Part shown: positions 1 to 8,971 of the stretch, one piece after another
Position numbering within the stretch: the first letter of the stretch is position 1
Layout: the number at the start of each line of letters is the position of its first letter
Made by a program: the position numbers and the translations under genes
Assembly (NCBI RefSeq): GCF_028209625.1
Contig: NZ_JAQLDU010000004.1
Coordinates: 73,499 to 137,498, forward strand
Length of the DNA: 64,000 nt
Origin: Collinsella aerofaciens
Lineage (GTDB): Bacteria; Actinomycetota; Coriobacteriia; Coriobacteriales; Coriobacteriaceae
Reading direction: 5' to 3'
The notes under the pieces: model-generated
What the model saw: only the letters and a program-made list of their open reading frames with translations
Databases searched by the model: none
Told to the model about the DNA's origin: nothing

Positions 1-2708
1 CGCTCTTCTCGCGCCGGGGCGGCGCTCACGCTTATGTAGTCGAAGACATATGCGATCTCGCTTACGGGAACCTCTACGCGATAGCGCGTCGAGATGCTCG
101 AGAAGCTCTGCCTGAAGGACTCGATGAAATCGGCGCGTTCCTCCTCGAAGCGGTCCTGGCCAACGTAGGTCTCAATGGGGTTTCCGGTAACAAGGCGCTC
201 GACGAGACAGCAGAGGTGAACGTAGAGCCCAATGATGGCGTTGCTGCCGATCTTCTCGCCTGTCCTGCGCTGAAGCTCGTGCACGGCGCTCTCGATCTCA
301 TGGAATAGCCGCTCCGGGTCGAGGATGGTGATGGAGCGGATGACGTTCTGCAGCGTCATGTTCGAGAGCAGCTTCTCGTGGAAAGAAGAGAGCTCGGAAG
401 CGTCAAGCCACCTGCCGAACACGGCATCAACCTTAGAGGCGGACGCCGTCGACATGATGTCCTCGAGGGCGACGAAGGGGACGGAGGCGACCCCGGGGTC
501 TCCCGTGCCGATGACGGCGCAGACGCGGTGCTCGGAGAAAACGGCGTCGTTCGACCCGTTCGCGACGAGCTGCTTGAAGGGCCTCGTGAGCAGGCGCGCG
601 CCTATGGTGCGCGGGAGGCTCTGCGAGACGAGCTGGCGTATCCTCTCCGCGGCGTCGACCCCGGACTCGGAGCAGAAGACGATGGCGTCCTCACGGTTGA
701 CGCGCTCGATCACCTTGCAGTGCGTCACGCACGCGGCGGTCGCATCGCCAAGAACCTCGGCGATGGACTTGCCGCCGAGCAGCCCGACCCCGATCTCGAG
801 CGCAAGACCGGTAGAGACGTTGTTCACCACGCCGATAGTGGAGTCGGTAACGTTCTCGAGGGCCTTATAGGCCTCCTCCAAGGAGCCCATGTCGACGAGG
901 AACACGACCCCGGTACAGTAGGAATGGCGGTCGACGAGGCGCTGGAGCGGACCGACGATGTCCTTCAGCTGCTGGTCGTAGGGCATGTCGACAGCCTCGT
1001 ACACATGCATGCCGAGCATACGGTTCGCCGCGTCGGCGATGCTCGTCGCCGTTGAGTAGCCGTGGGACAAGATGACGCAGAGCGTCCGAAGGGCCTTCGC
1101 ATCGCGAGACTCCGATGCGACGCACAGCGTCAGAAGCGTCTTCGTGAAGTGATCGAGCGAGATTCCCAGCGCCCCTTCCACGTCTGCGGCGACCTGATCG
1201 GAGACACTCGAGGCAAACGGCAATTCGGAGGTCACGGCACCGAGGAGATGGGAGATTTGCTCCGCACAGGCAGACTTTCGCTTAGCCAGGCCGATACCCG
1301 GCCACAACTGCAGGCAAATCTCCTGGGCCAGTAGAAAAGCGACCTTCCTCGAAAGCTCGATGCCATAAGAAGAGCCTGCGTCGGCAAGGACCGCGCCCAC
1401 GACGCGCTCGAAGGCGCGCGACCTCGAGGAGGCGACGCCGTGGTCGAAGATCAAGTGATCCTCAACGCCGCGCACAGCGGAGACAGCTTGCGAGACAAGC
1501 TCGGAGACAGAGAGCTCCCCGGCGCAGAATCGCTCATCGAGGGAGCACAGGGCATCGAGCGCCTGCTCGACCGGCCCTGTGCTCTCGGCGGCATCCAGAG
1601 ACGCGTCGATCAGAACGCCATCGTCGGGCTGTTGATCGATCTGCGCGGAGGAGAGGAGCCCGCTGGGAAGAAGATACGGGCGAACGACGACGTAGTCGCC
1701 CTCGCGATTGAGGAACGCTTTGGCACAGCAGTTCGTCACGCAGGCGCGCAAGCCGGCGATGTTATCGGAAAAGTCCGCGTTCACGAGGCAACGGTATGCG
1801 CCGCGGCTGATCTTCACATCAGAACCGATTCGGCACCCCTCGCTGCGCAGGAAGCTCAAGATGAGATCCTCGCGCTCCTCGGGGGTCCGCTCCTTGAGTG
1901 AGGGGACGCGGGCACAGATGGGCATTTTGCTGTAGGCCGAGGAAACCTTCAGGTCATCGGCGGAAAGCGTCGTCGAAAGAACGAGGCGAGCGCGCGGCGC
2001 ATCCTGGGAGGCATCGAGCCCGAGGGCCGTCGCAAGGCAGTGCTCCATCGCAGAGGGAGAGAGTGCCTCGATGCCGTTGACAAAGACCACACCCCCGCGC
2101 GCTTTCGCGATCGACTCGTCAAGAAGCCCGTTGAACGAGGCGGCGTCCGGGACCCCGGCGCAGTCGATGCGCACATAGGAGGAGTCGCGGGACAGAACGC
2201 CCTGGTTCTTGCCGTACTCGTACACAAGGCGAGAAAGGAAAGACTTACCGACACCCACGCCGCCGCTCAAGAGGATGGGCAGGCCAAACGGAGGGTACTG
2301 AACCGCAGCCTTGCACTGCTCGACAACGGAGCTGAGGCTCATGTCGAAGCCCACGGCACGCGCGAAGTCGCGGTGATCGGCGATTCCCGTCGCCTGGATG
2401 AGGTCGGCGAGCGAGGCGTACTCGCTTGCAGAGAGCTTTACCTGAAAACGCTTCTGGAACGCGCGGCGATGAAAATAACGGACAGGCCTGCCCGCCACCT
2501 TAACCACAAGACCGGCGCGAACAAGGTCGTTGAGGTACTGACTCGCCAGGCTCCTGGAGATGATGAGCGTCTCGGCGATGTCGGAGGTGGACAGACGGGC
2601 AAGGTCGTCGAGCGAGACGGCAGAGGTGAGGGTCTCGAGATGCTCGAGAATCCTGTCCCTCATGTCGACGGGTTTCTTTGCCAAGCTGTCCTGTGTGGTC
2701 TTGTCCAT
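1..2708 (-). CDS. LevR/PRD-type transcriptional regulator with AAA+ remnant (C-terminus cut by window edge)
   Basis: The gene runs off the left edge; about 902 residues are visible and the second PRD is nearly complete, so only a short tail is missing. The ATG at 2708 follows a GAGGAGG ribosome site. Domains in order: N-terminal winged helix (about 30-80), AAA+ domain (about 120-350) with Walker A GGVGVGKS at 149-156, PRD1 (about 420-535), an EIIA-Man-like domain opening with LSHGYSTATS whose His near residue 548 is the likely PTS phosphorylation site, and PRD2 with conserved LYVHL (about 780-900). Family knowledge: LevR/ManR proteins activate sigma-54 promoters of PTS operons. Here the GAFTGA loop is absent and Walker B reads VVFVNGIE, so classical sigma-54 activation is doubtful. 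Its target operon is not visible; it probably lies to the left. Confidence 0.85.
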   Translation of the reverse strand, partial: MDKTTQDSLAKKPVDMRDRILEHLETLTSAVSLDDLARLSTSDIAETLIISRSLASQYLNDLVRAGLVVKVAGRPVRYFHRRAFQKRFQVKLSASEYASLADLIQATGIADHRDFARAVGFDMSLSSVVEQCKAAVQYPPFGLPILLSGGVGVGKSFLSRLVYEYGKNQGVLSRDSSYVRIDCAGVPDAASFNGLLDESIAKARGGVVFVNGIEALSPSAMEHCLATALGLDASQDAPRARLVLSTTLSADDLKVSSAYSKMPICARVPSLKERTPEEREDLILSFLRSEGCRIGSDVKISRGAYRCLVNADFSDNIAGLRACVTNCCAKAFLNREGDYVVVRPYLLPSGLLSSAQIDQQPDDGVLIDASLDAAESTGPVEQALDALCSLDERFCAGELSVSELVSQAVSAVRGVEDHLIFDHGVASSRSRAFERVVGAVLADAGSSYGIELSRKVAFLLAQEICLQLWPGIGLAKRKSACAEQISHLLGAVTSELPFASSVSDQVAADVEGALGISLDHFTKTLLTLCVASESRDAKALRTLCVILSHGYSTATSIADAANRMLGMHVYEAVDMPYDQQLKDIVGPLQRLVDRHSYCTGVVFLVDMGSLEEAYKALENVTDSTIGVVNNVSTGLALEIGVGLLGGKSIAEVLGDATAACVTHCKVIERVNREDAIVFCSESGVDAAERIRQLVSQSLPRTIGARLLTRPFKQLVANGSNDAVFSEHRVCAVIGTGDPGVASVPFVALEDIMSTASASKVDAVFGRWLDASELSSFHEKLLSNMTLQNVIRSITILDPERLFHEIESAVHELQRRTGEKIGSNAIIGLYVHLCCLVERLVTGNPIETYVGQDRFEEERADFIESFRQSFSSISTRYRVEVPVSEIAYVFDYISVSAAPAREE

Positions 2709-2883
2709 GACTTCTTACCTCCTCGTACAAGGAGTATAAGGGAAGAACAGAGAACGGAAGGGGGCGCGTGGGGGAATCAACAGCTCCGAGGAAAAGTCCA
2801 CCACTTGAGGGGCAGAAAACAACGGCCATTGAACATTCAGGGCCGACGCTCAACACTTCGGCTCGACACTTCGCTTTGGAAAG

Positions 2884-2935
2884 GGCCCGGCGCGCCGGGG
2901 TCCCAACATAAAGAAGGGCCCCGGCGCGCAGGGCC
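2884..2935 (-). terminator. Rho-independent-like hairpin after the mtnN remnant
   Basis: A 20-bp stem with two mismatches (2884-2903 against 2916-2935) lies directly at the stop codon of the mtnN remnant. In the minus direction it is followed by CCCTTTCC rather than a long T run, so it is a weak or factor-assisted terminator. Confidence 0.5.
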
Positions 2936-3298
2936 TAAAGCTTAACCATGCGCGCGGCGATGCGGGCGCAGTCGCAGGCGGCCTTCTTCTCGAAAGTGTT
3001 GTAGTCACGACCCGGCCCTCGGCGCAGGGCTTGTCGCTGATGGCGCGCACGACGACGAGGGGCACGCCGTTGAGATAAGTGGCCTGCGCGATGGTGCAGC
3101 CCTCCATCTCGCAGCACAGGTCGCCGAAGGTCGCGAGGATTCGCTCCTTCTGTTCCGCGGGCGAGACGAACTGGTCGCCGGAGACGACGCGGCCCTTGAG
3201 GACCTTAATGTCGGGGGCGACGGCGGCCGCGGCGGCGCACGCCGCCAGCAAGGGCCGGAACGGATCGCGCAAGATCAAGGCGTCGCCCGGGAGGTCGG
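2935..3298 (-). pseudogene. mtnN: 5'-methylthioadenosine/S-adenosylhomocysteine nucleosidase remnant
   Basis: Only the C-terminal half of an MTA/SAH nucleosidase (pfs) remains: VSGDQF, then the family signature EMEGCTIAQATYLNGVP and VRAISDK, then in another frame DYNTFEKKAACDCARIAARM, the normal C-terminus. The reading frame breaks near 3010 (one base lost or two gained). The N-terminal half is missing because IS3-type sequence begins near 3299. Both lesions mean the gene is dead. The intact enzyme cleaves MTA and SAH in the activated-methyl and AI-2 pathways; another copy elsewhere in the genome would be expected but cannot be seen here. Confidence 0.85.
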
Positions 3299-3709
3299 GC
3301 GTTACCGTCAGCCGGCGCCGCGTCTGCCGCATCATGAGGGAGAACGGCCTGGCCGGCGCATACGGCAGGAAGAGGTTCAAGGTGCACCCCGGGGCGGTCA
3401 ACGAGGCCGACGTGTCGAACGTCGTCGCGCGCGGCTTCGGCGGCAGGGCGCCGTGCACCCATATATGCAGCGACTTGGTCTGCGTGCGCGTCGGGGCGTC
3501 GTGGAACTACGTCTGCCTGCTCGTCGACCTCTGCAACGGGGAGATCGTCGGCCACTCCGAAGGACCGAGGAGGGACGCGCGAGCTCCGAGCCAAGCTCTT
3601 GGATTACGTGCACTGGTACAACAACTTCAGGATCCACTCGACGCTGGGCTACATGTCGCCGGTCGAGTTCAGGGAGGCGGGGCCGTCCCTCCCGGAATCG
3701 TCCAAATAA
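3299..3709 (+). mobile_element. IS3-family transposase remnant with internal deletion
   Basis: The + strand encodes pieces of an IS3-type OrfB: VSRRRVCRIMRENGLAGAYG, then VSNVVARGFGGRAP and LVCVRVGASWNYVCLLVDL with the first catalytic Asp region, up to NGEIVGHS near 3560. In a different frame it then continues with LLDYVHWYNNFRIHSTLGYM and SPVEFRE, ending with a stop at 3707-3709. About 100 residues between these parts, including the second Asp and the Glu of the DDE triad, are missing, so it cannot transpose. Its left end is fused to the broken mtnN gene, which suggests insertion followed by deletion. Confidence 0.85.
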
Positions 3710-4418
3710 GTGTTGCCAATCCATAGCCAATCCAGCCATCATCTTCGCGAAGGCGGACGTCAGGAAAAGCTCGGCTTGAGCTCGGTCAGACGCGGTCTGT
3801 GGGGCATCATTCAGGCTCAGGGGGTCTCCTTGTCTTCTTCGGTCGCAACCTGAATGATAGGGACGGCCCCTTCTCTCTTTCCCCTTCGTTTTCGACGCAT
3901 CACCCTCTCGGCGGGCTTAAGGCCCGCGCTCGCGGGTGCAGGGGCTACGCCCAAACCCCAAAAACGTAACGCCGTGCTCGAAGCGTTTCCGGACGTCAGC
4001 GTAATCTCAAATCCCGTTCGTCAACTCATGGGCAAGCCACCTGAGACTACTCATTTCTCCTTCTGGCAATGAAGACCTGCGACCTGCAGTTTTGCAAACT
4101 GCTTGAAAGCCACCTGCGTTGATTCACTTCCTATTGCAGCTGGCGGCTTGCACGCGAAAAGGCATTTAAGTTTCAAAACGGGCGTTTTCGGCGCTATCGA
4201 GCCTCCAAAGGCATCCCGCCGCGCCCTTTGGGACAAAAACAAAAACTCAAAGCCCTGAGTTCGAAAATAGTTTTTGGAGTTGTCCCGACTTTTGTCCCCG
4301 AAGCCGACGAAACGCGACAGGGTGTCACCTGGCGGCACTCGATTCGAGACGGCACCGAAAACTGGATGCAACCGGAATGACAGGACGGCAGAACCGAAGC
4401 CATCGAGTAGGGATAGAA
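3710..4418. other. Intergenic stretch without recognisable gene
   Basis: About 700 bases between the IS3 remnant and the terminator of the r-protein operon. Short open frames exist on both strands, but none has a convincing ribosome site or a protein that I recognise. It contains one hairpin with a GGGACGG tail (3806-3858) and a compact inverted run near 3917-3935 (GCGGGC...GCCCGC). It may be decayed DNA brought in when the r-protein cluster was rearranged. Confidence 0.5.
3806..3858. repeat. Hairpin with GGGACGG tail, possible member of the dispersed palindrome family
   Basis: ATCATTCAGG at 3806-3815 pairs perfectly with CCTGAATGAT at 3849-3858 and is followed at once by AGGGACGG, the core seen in the other dispersed hairpins of this window. 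The loop is longer than in the others, so membership is tentative. Confidence 0.4.
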
Positions 4419-4450
4419 AAAGGCCCGGGTGCCATGGCATCCGGGCCTTT
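4419..4450 (-). terminator. Terminator of the r-protein operon
   Basis: AAAGGCCCGG at 4419-4428 pairs with CCGGGCCTTT at 4441-4450, and in the minus direction the stem is followed by TTTTTCTATCC. It lies 27 bases downstream of the rplX stop, so the operon ends after L24. Confidence 0.9.
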
Positions 4451-4476
4451 GCTAGCAACTTGATGTTGCGGGCAGC

Positions 4477-4782
4477 TTAGAACTTGTGGCCGCACTTCTT
4501 GCAGACGCGCAGCTTGTTCTTGCCGTCCTTCTCGTGACCGACGCGGGTAACCTTACCGCACTCGGGGCAAACGAGATTGACGTTGGAGGCGTCGATGGGA
4601 GCCTCCTGCGAAACGATGCCGCCCTGCTGGTTGGCAGCGTTGGGCTTGACGGCCTTCTTGACGACCGAAACGCCCTCGACAACGACCTTGTTCTCGGCGG
4701 GGAGAGCACGCAGGACAACGCCCTGCTTGCCGCGATCCTTACCAGAGAGAACCTGGACCTTATCGCCCTTCTTGATATACAT
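4477..4782 (-). CDS. rplX: 50S ribosomal protein L24
   Basis: 101 residues, normal length. L24 nucleates assembly of the large subunit by binding 23S rRNA. The N-terminal KOW motif ([17 protein letters not shown]) is intact, and the C-terminus carries the CPEC...CKKC pairs seen in zinc-ribbon-type L24 proteins. It is the last gene of the operon, 13 bases after rplN. In most bacteria rplE, rpsN, rpsH and rplF follow; here a terminator follows instead, so the spc genes must be elsewhere. Confidence 0.97.
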   Translation of the reverse strand: MYIKKGDKVQVLSGKDRGKQGVVLRALPAENKVVVEGVSVVKKAVKPNAANQQGGIVSQEAPIDASNVNLVCPECGKVTRVGHEKDGKNKLRVCKKCGHKF

Positions 4783-4795
4783 ATATCTCCCCTAA

Positions 4796-5164
4796 CTACA
4801 GGGTCTCGGGAGCGAGCGAGACGATCTTCATGTACTTCTTGTCACGAAGCTCGCGAGCGACGGGCCCGAAGATACGGGTGCCGACGGGCGAACCATCGTT
4901 GTTGATGACAACGCAGGCGTTCTCATCAAAGCGAATGTAGGAGCCATCCTTGCGGCGGATCTCCTTAACGGTGCGAACGACGACGCAACGGACAACGTCC
5001 TTCTTCTTGACGTTGGCGCCAGGCGTAGCCTCCTGGACAGCACCGATGAACACATCGCCGATGCCTGCATAACGACGCTTGGAACCGCCAAGCACCTTGA
5101 TGCAGCGAATCTTGCGAGCGCCGGAGTTGTCGGCGACGTTCAGCATGGTTTGCATCTGAATCAT
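4796..5164 (-). CDS. rplN: 50S ribosomal protein L14
   Basis: 122 residues, standard length, starting [20 protein letters not shown], the characteristic N-terminus. L14 sits at the subunit interface next to 16S helix 14 and is the binding site of the silencing factor RsfS. It is preceded by AGGAAC and separated from rpsQ by 118 bases, the largest gap within the lower half of the operon, which leaves room for a short untranslated hairpin or processing site. Confidence 0.97.
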   Translation of the reverse strand: MIQMQTMLNVADNSGARKIRCIKVLGGSKRRYAGIGDVFIGAVQEATPGANVKKKDVVRCVVVRTVKEIRRKDGSYIRFDENACVVINNDGSPVGTRIFGPVARELRDKKYMKIVSLAPETL

Positions 5165-5282
5165 GGTAGATGTTCCTCCGAACTAAGAACCGAAGAGAGG
5201 TGCGCAGCCTTTATACGGCCCGTGGTATGCAAGCCAGGCATACGCACATCTTCGGAAACGTACAAGTCGTAAGAGCGACTGC

Positions 5283-5543
5283 TTATTTAGCGCGCTCGAC
5301 GACCTCGATGAGGCGCCAACGCTTCATCTTGGACATAGGACGGGTCTCCATAACGCGGACGGTATCGCCCACGCCAGCCGTGCACTCCTCGTCGTGAGCG
5401 TGCAGCTTCTTGGAGCTGGTCATCATCTTGCCGTACTTGGGGTGACGCTTGCGCTCGGTGATGGTGACAACAATGGTCTTGGCACCGGAGACGGAGGTAA
5501 CGACACCCGTACGGACCTTACGCGAGTTACGCGAATCAGTCAT
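5283..5543 (-). CDS. rpsQ: 30S ribosomal protein S17
   Basis: 86 residues with an OB-fold core (RTGVVTSVSGAKTIVV, KMMTSSKKLHAHDEE and GDTVRVMETRPMSKMKRW). S17 is a primary 16S rRNA binder in the 5' domain. It lies 16 bases downstream of rpmC in the canonical order, so it is surely co-transcribed and probably translationally coupled. Confidence 0.97.
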   Translation of the reverse strand: MTDSRNSRKVRTGVVTSVSGAKTIVVTITERKRHPKYGKMMTSSKKLHAHDEECTAGVGDTVRVMETRPMSKMKRWRLIEVVERAK

Positions 5544-5559
5544 GTTCTCTCCTTAGGTC

Positions 5560-5775
5560 CTACTCGGCGACAGCGGACTTCTCCGCTGCGATCTCGCGGG
5601 CGCGCTGCTCCGTGAGGACGCGAGCGATGTCCTTCTTCACGGTGTTGACGCGAGCGGTGTTGTCCAGCTGGCTGGTGGCCATCTGGAAACGAAGGTTAAA
5701 GAGCTCGGCGCGCATTTCCTTCAGCTTCTCAACGAGCTGAGCGTCCGAGAGCTCACGAATCTCTGCGGGCTTCAT
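5560..5775 (-). CDS. rpmC: 50S ribosomal protein L29
   Basis: 71 residues, two-helix protein with the family patterns [18 protein letters not shown] and RFQMATSQLDN. L29 lies near the peptide exit tunnel and forms part of the docking site for trigger factor and SRP. Its ATG shares one base with the rplP stop (TAATG), an arrangement typical of translational coupling. Confidence 0.97.
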   Translation of the reverse strand: MKPAEIRELSDAQLVEKLKEMRAELFNLRFQMATSQLDNTARVNTVKKDIARVLTEQRAREIAAEKSAVAE

Positions 5776-6278
5776 TAGTTCTCCTCCTTGGCGGCGGCGG
5801 CGTCCTCAGCAGCCCACTTGGCCTCGAGAGCGGCCTCCTCAGCCATCTCCTTCTCGATGCGCTGCTCAGCGTTCTTGGCAGCAACAATCTTGGTCTTGAT
5901 GGGGAGCTTGTGCTGCGCAAGACGCAGAGCCTCGCGAGCGACCTCCTCGGGAACACCCTTGACCTCGAACATGATGCGGCCGGGCTTGACGACGGCCACC
6001 CACTCCTCGGGGTTACCCTTACCAGAACCCATGCGAGTCTCGGCAGGCTTCTTGGTGATGGGCTTATCGGGGAAGATCGTGATGTAGACACGACCGCCAC
6101 GCTTCATGTAGCGGGTCATGGCAATACGAGCGGCCTCGATCTGACGGTTGGTGATCCAATGGGCCTCGAGAGCCTGGATACCAAACTCGCCGAAATGCAG
6201 CTCGGTATTACCCTTGGCCTGGCCCTTCATGGAGCCACGCTGCACCTTGCGGTGAAGAATACGCTTAGGGGCAAGCAC
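5775..6278 (-). CDS. rplP: 50S ribosomal protein L16 with acidic C-terminal extension
   Basis: 167 residues; the start is GTG at 6278, overlapping the rpsC stop by one base (TAGTG). The core up to about residue 140 is a normal L16 ([42 protein letters not shown]), the protein that shapes the A-site tRNA cleft. The remaining tail of nearly 30 residues is rich in Ala and Glu ([20 protein letters not shown]) and is absent from the usual 137-residue proteins. The tail is predicted helical and solvent exposed; its role is unknown. Confidence 0.96.
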   Translation of the reverse strand: MLAPKRILHRKVQRGSMKGQAKGNTELHFGEFGIQALEAHWITNRQIEAARIAMTRYMKRGGRVYITIFPDKPITKKPAETRMGSGKGNPEEWVAVVKPGRIMFEVKGVPEEVAREALRLAQHKLPIKTKIVAAKNAEQRIEKEMAEEAALEAKWAAEDAAAAKEEN

Positions 6279-6988
6279 TACTGACCCCTCCTCTCGGAGT
6301 TACGACGACGAGGACGGGAAGAGCCCTCGAGTGCAGGGTTGGGAACAGGCTGGCCCGGGAGCTTCTCGCCCAGGTAGATCCAGACCTTCACGCCGCAAGC
6401 GCCCATGGTGGTGCTGGCGACAGCCGTGCCGTAGTCGATCTTGGCACGGAGGGTGTGCAGAGGCACGCGACCCTCGCGGTACCACTCACGACGGCCCATC
6501 TCGGCGCCGCCGAGACGACCGGAGCACTGGATACGGATGCCCTTAGCGCCGGCCTTGCGGGCGGACTGGACAGCCTTGCGCATGGCGCGACGGAAGGCAA
6601 CGCGGCCCTCGAGCTGCTCGGCGATAGACTGAGCAACGAGGTTGGCGTCGAGCTCGGGGCGCTTAATCTCGACAACGTCGACGGAGAGCTGGCCCTTGGA
6701 GACGCCAGCGACCTTCTCGAGCTCGGTGCGGAGGGTATCGATCTCGGCACCCTTCTTACCGATGACAACGCCGGGGCGAGCGGTGAGGATGATGACCTTC
6801 ACCTTGTCGCCAGCGCGCTCGATCTCGACGCGGGAGACAGCTGCGCGGGAAAGACGCTTCTCGAGGTACTTGCGGATCTCGAGATCGTTACCGAGGGTCT
6901 TAGCGTAATCCTTCTCTGCGAACCAGCGGGAGCGCCAGTTCTCGGTGATGCCAAGACGGAAGCCGGTGGGGTAGACTTTCTGACCCAT
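6278..6988 (-). CDS. rpsC: 30S ribosomal protein S3
   Basis: 236 residues. S3 forms part of the mRNA entry channel and the helicase site. Visible parts: N-terminal [22 protein letters not shown] domain with GxxG loop ([13 protein letters not shown]) and C-terminal domain ([20 protein letters not shown]). The C-terminus ends in a basic stretch ([14 protein letters not shown]). It overlaps rplP by one base and follows rplV after 6 bases. Confidence 0.97.
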   Translation of the reverse strand: MGQKVYPTGFRLGITENWRSRWFAEKDYAKTLGNDLEIRKYLEKRLSRAAVSRVEIERAGDKVKVIILTARPGVVIGKKGAEIDTLRTELEKVAGVSKGQLSVDVVEIKRPELDANLVAQSIAEQLEGRVAFRRAMRKAVQSARKAGAKGIRIQCSGRLGGAEMGRREWYREGRVPLHTLRAKIDYGTAVASTTMGACGVKVWIYLGEKLPGQPVPNPALEGSSRPRRRNSERRGQ

Positions 6989-6994
6989 ACAGCT

Positions 6995-7366
6995 TTACGC
7001 CTCCTTTCGAGGAGCAACGACGACGGTGATGTGGGAAGTACGCTTCAGAATGCGAGAAGCGGAACCCTTGGCGCGGGGACGGATGCGCTTAAGCGTCGGA
7101 CCCTCGTCAACATAGGCAGCGGCGACAACCAGGTTGTCGGCACGCAGACCGTTGTTGTTCTCGGCGTTCGCAACGGCGGAACGGAGAACCTTCTCGACAT
7201 CCACGGCGACGGCGCGGTCGCAGAAGTGGAGGATGTCGAAGGCCTGAGCGACAGGCTTGCGGCGGATCAGATCGACCACCAGGCGGGCCTTGCTGGGGGA
7301 AACACGCACGTACTTAGCGACGGCGCGAACCTCGGTGGCCTCAGTTTCAATAGACTTAGTTGCCAT
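6995..7366 (-). CDS. rplV: 50S ribosomal protein L22
   Basis: 123 residues. The beta-hairpin that lines the exit tunnel ([20 protein letters not shown]) is present with no deletion of the kind linked to macrolide resistance. N-terminal [19 protein letters not shown] is typical. It lies between rpsS (14-base gap) and rpsC in canonical order. Confidence 0.97.
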   Translation of the reverse strand: MATKSIETEATEVRAVAKYVRVSPSKARLVVDLIRRKPVAQAFDILHFCDRAVAVDVEKVLRSAVANAENNNGLRADNLVVAAAYVDEGPTLKRIRPRAKGSASRILKRTSHITVVVAPRKEA

Positions 7367-7380
7367 TTACGGTTAACCCC

Positions 7381-7641
7381 CTATTTGGCCTTGTGGCCAC
7401 GGAACGTACGAGTCGGCGCGAACTCGCCGAGCTTGTGACCAACCATGGACTCGGTAACATACACGGGCACATGCTTGCGGCCGTCGTGGACGGCGATGGT
7501 GTGACCAACCATCTCGGGGAAGATGGTGGACGCGCGGGACCAGGTCTTCACGACGTCCTTCTTGCCAGCCTCGTTCATCGCGGTGATACGCGAGAGAAGG
7601 CGAGTCTCCACGAACGGGCCCTTTTTGAGACTTCTGCTCAT
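7381..7641 (-). CDS. rpsS: 30S ribosomal protein S19
   Basis: 86 residues, starting [19 protein letters not shown], with [20 protein letters not shown] near the centre. S19 sits in the 30S head and contacts S13 and A-site tRNA. Spacing to rplB is 32 bases and to rplV 14 bases, consistent with a single transcript. Confidence 0.97.
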   Translation of the reverse strand: MSRSLKKGPFVETRLLSRITAMNEAGKKDVVKTWSRASTIFPEMVGHTIAVHDGRKHVPVYVTESMVGHKLGEFAPTRTFRGHKAK

Positions 7642-7673
7642 AAGTGCTTTCTCCTAAAACTCGGTATCCGAAA

Positions 7674-8504
7674 TTACTTCTTACGGCGACGAATGATGTG
7701 CTGGTTCGAGACCTTCTTCTTCTTGCGCGTACGAAGGCCCTTCGTCGGCTTACCCCAGGGGGTAACAGAGGGACGACCAGAGGTGTGGTTCTTGCCCTCG
7801 CCACCGCCGTGCGGGTGGTCGACAGGGTTCATGACGGTACCGCGGACGGTCGGGCGCACGTTCATGTGACGCTTACGGCCGGCCTTGCCGATGACGATGT
7901 TGGCGTGATCGGCGTTGCCGACCTCACCGACGGTGGCGCGGCAGGTAACGAGGATGCGGCGCATCTCAGAGGAAGGCATACGGACGATAGCGTACTTGCC
8001 CTCCTTACCCATCAGCTGGCAGGAGTTACCGGCGGAACGGGCGATAGCGGCGCCCTTGCCCGGCTGGAACTCGACGGCGTGGATGAGCGTACCGACGGGG
8101 ATGTCGGCGAGGGGCAGAGCGTTGCCCGGCTTGATGTCGGCGTCAGAACCGGACATGATGGTCTGACCGACCTCGAGGCCCTTGGGGGCCAGGATGTAGC
8201 GCTTCTCACCGTCAGCGTAGTGCAGCAGAGCGATGCGAGCGGAACGGTTCGGATCGTACTCGATCGTGGCAACCTTGGCGGGCACGCCGTCCTTGTTGCG
8301 CTTGAAGTCGATCACGCGGTAACGACGCTTCACGCCGCCGCCCTGGTGGCGGGTGGTGATGCGGCCGTTGTTGTTACGACCGGCCTTCTTGGGCAGGGGC
8401 TCGAGAAGAGACTTCTCGGGCTTGGTGCAGGTGATCTCGGAGAAGTCGGAGATCGTCTGCCAACGCCTACCAGCGGAGGTCGGCTTAAGGTGCTTTACAG
8501 CCAT
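7674..8504 (-). CDS. rplB: 50S ribosomal protein L2
   Basis: 276 residues from the ATG at 8504 ([15 protein letters not shown]), which has GAAAGGGA at proper spacing; the frame is open further upstream, but the extra residues do not resemble L2. L2 is needed for subunit joining and peptidyl transfer. The C-terminal signature [12 protein letters not shown] with the conserved His is present. Unusually, 179 bases separate it from rplW, and this gap holds hairpins and a promoter-like motif. Confidence 0.97.
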   Translation of the reverse strand: MAVKHLKPTSAGRRWQTISDFSEITCTKPEKSLLEPLPKKAGRNNNGRITTRHQGGGVKRRYRVIDFKRNKDGVPAKVATIEYDPNRSARIALLHYADGEKRYILAPKGLEVGQTIMSGSDADIKPGNALPLADIPVGTLIHAVEFQPGKGAAIARSAGNSCQLMGKEGKYAIVRMPSSEMRRILVTCRATVGEVGNADHANIVIGKAGRKRHMNVRPTVRGTVMNPVDHPHGGGEGKNHTSGRPSVTPWGKPTKGLRTRKKKKVSNQHIIRRRKK

Positions 8505-8683
8505 TACAATCCCTTTCAATAGGAATCCGTTAGCCATCGCAGACAGGGATTCGAGGTTCTGCCTCGGGTGCGATGACACCGGACGTATACACGGTTCCGG
8601 GCGTGTCCATTTTATACGCCCAAAACCTTGAGCTCTCGCCTCCCCTATTTGGGAGGCATGAGCTCACTCAACAGCAGCGAGTC
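8505..8683 (-). promoter_or_regulatory. Structured leader between rplW and rplB
   Basis: Within an otherwise tight operon this 179-base gap holds three hairpins: GCCTCCC/GGGAGGC (about 8639-8658), GGGCGT/ACGCCC (8599-8620) and CGAGG/CCTCG (8552-8566). It also holds a copy (8585-8610) of a motif found upstream of rplC and rpsL, and a TATAAAAT box in the minus direction near 8609-8616. It could be an internal promoter, an r-protein binding site or an RNA processing site; the sequence alone does not decide. Confidence 0.5.
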
Positions 8684-8971
8684 TTAGGCCTGGTTGCCAA
8701 AGACCTCGATGGTGTCGCCCTCGGCCAGCGTGACGATGGCCTTCTTCCAAGAACGGGTCTTGCCGGCGACATAGCGCACGCGCTTGGTCTTGGGCTTGAC
8801 CGTCAGGGTGTTCACGCGAACGACCTTGACGCCGAAGATCTCCTCGACAGCGTCCTTGATCTGATACTTGTTAGCATCCTTGGCGACCTCGAACGTGTAC
8901 TTGTTCTGCTCCATGCCGGAGAAGGAACGCTCGGACACGATCGGACGGATGATGATCTCGTGGGCGGTCAT
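8684..8971 (-). CDS. rplW: 50S ribosomal protein L23
   Basis: 95 residues. L23 rims the peptide exit tunnel and docks trigger factor and SRP. Visible: IIIRPIVSERSFSGMEQNKY and FEVAKDANKYQIKDAVEEIF. Its start abuts the rplD stop (rplD ends at 8972), so the two are translationally coupled. Confidence 0.97.
   Translation of the reverse strand: MTAHEIIIRPIVSERSFSGMEQNKYTFEVAKDANKYQIKDAVEEIFGVKVVRVNTLTVKPKTKRVRYVAGKTRSWKKAIVTLAEGDTIEVFGNQA

Noticed and set aside
3710-4418. Small hypothetical genes in the gap before rplX
   Set aside because: Open frames of 70-135 codons exist on both strands but lack ribosome sites and recognisable proteins, and they overlap one another.
1-4418. Prophage or integrative element at the left end
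   Set aside because: No integrase, phage or conjugation genes are visible; only one IS3 remnant and a dead housekeeping gene.
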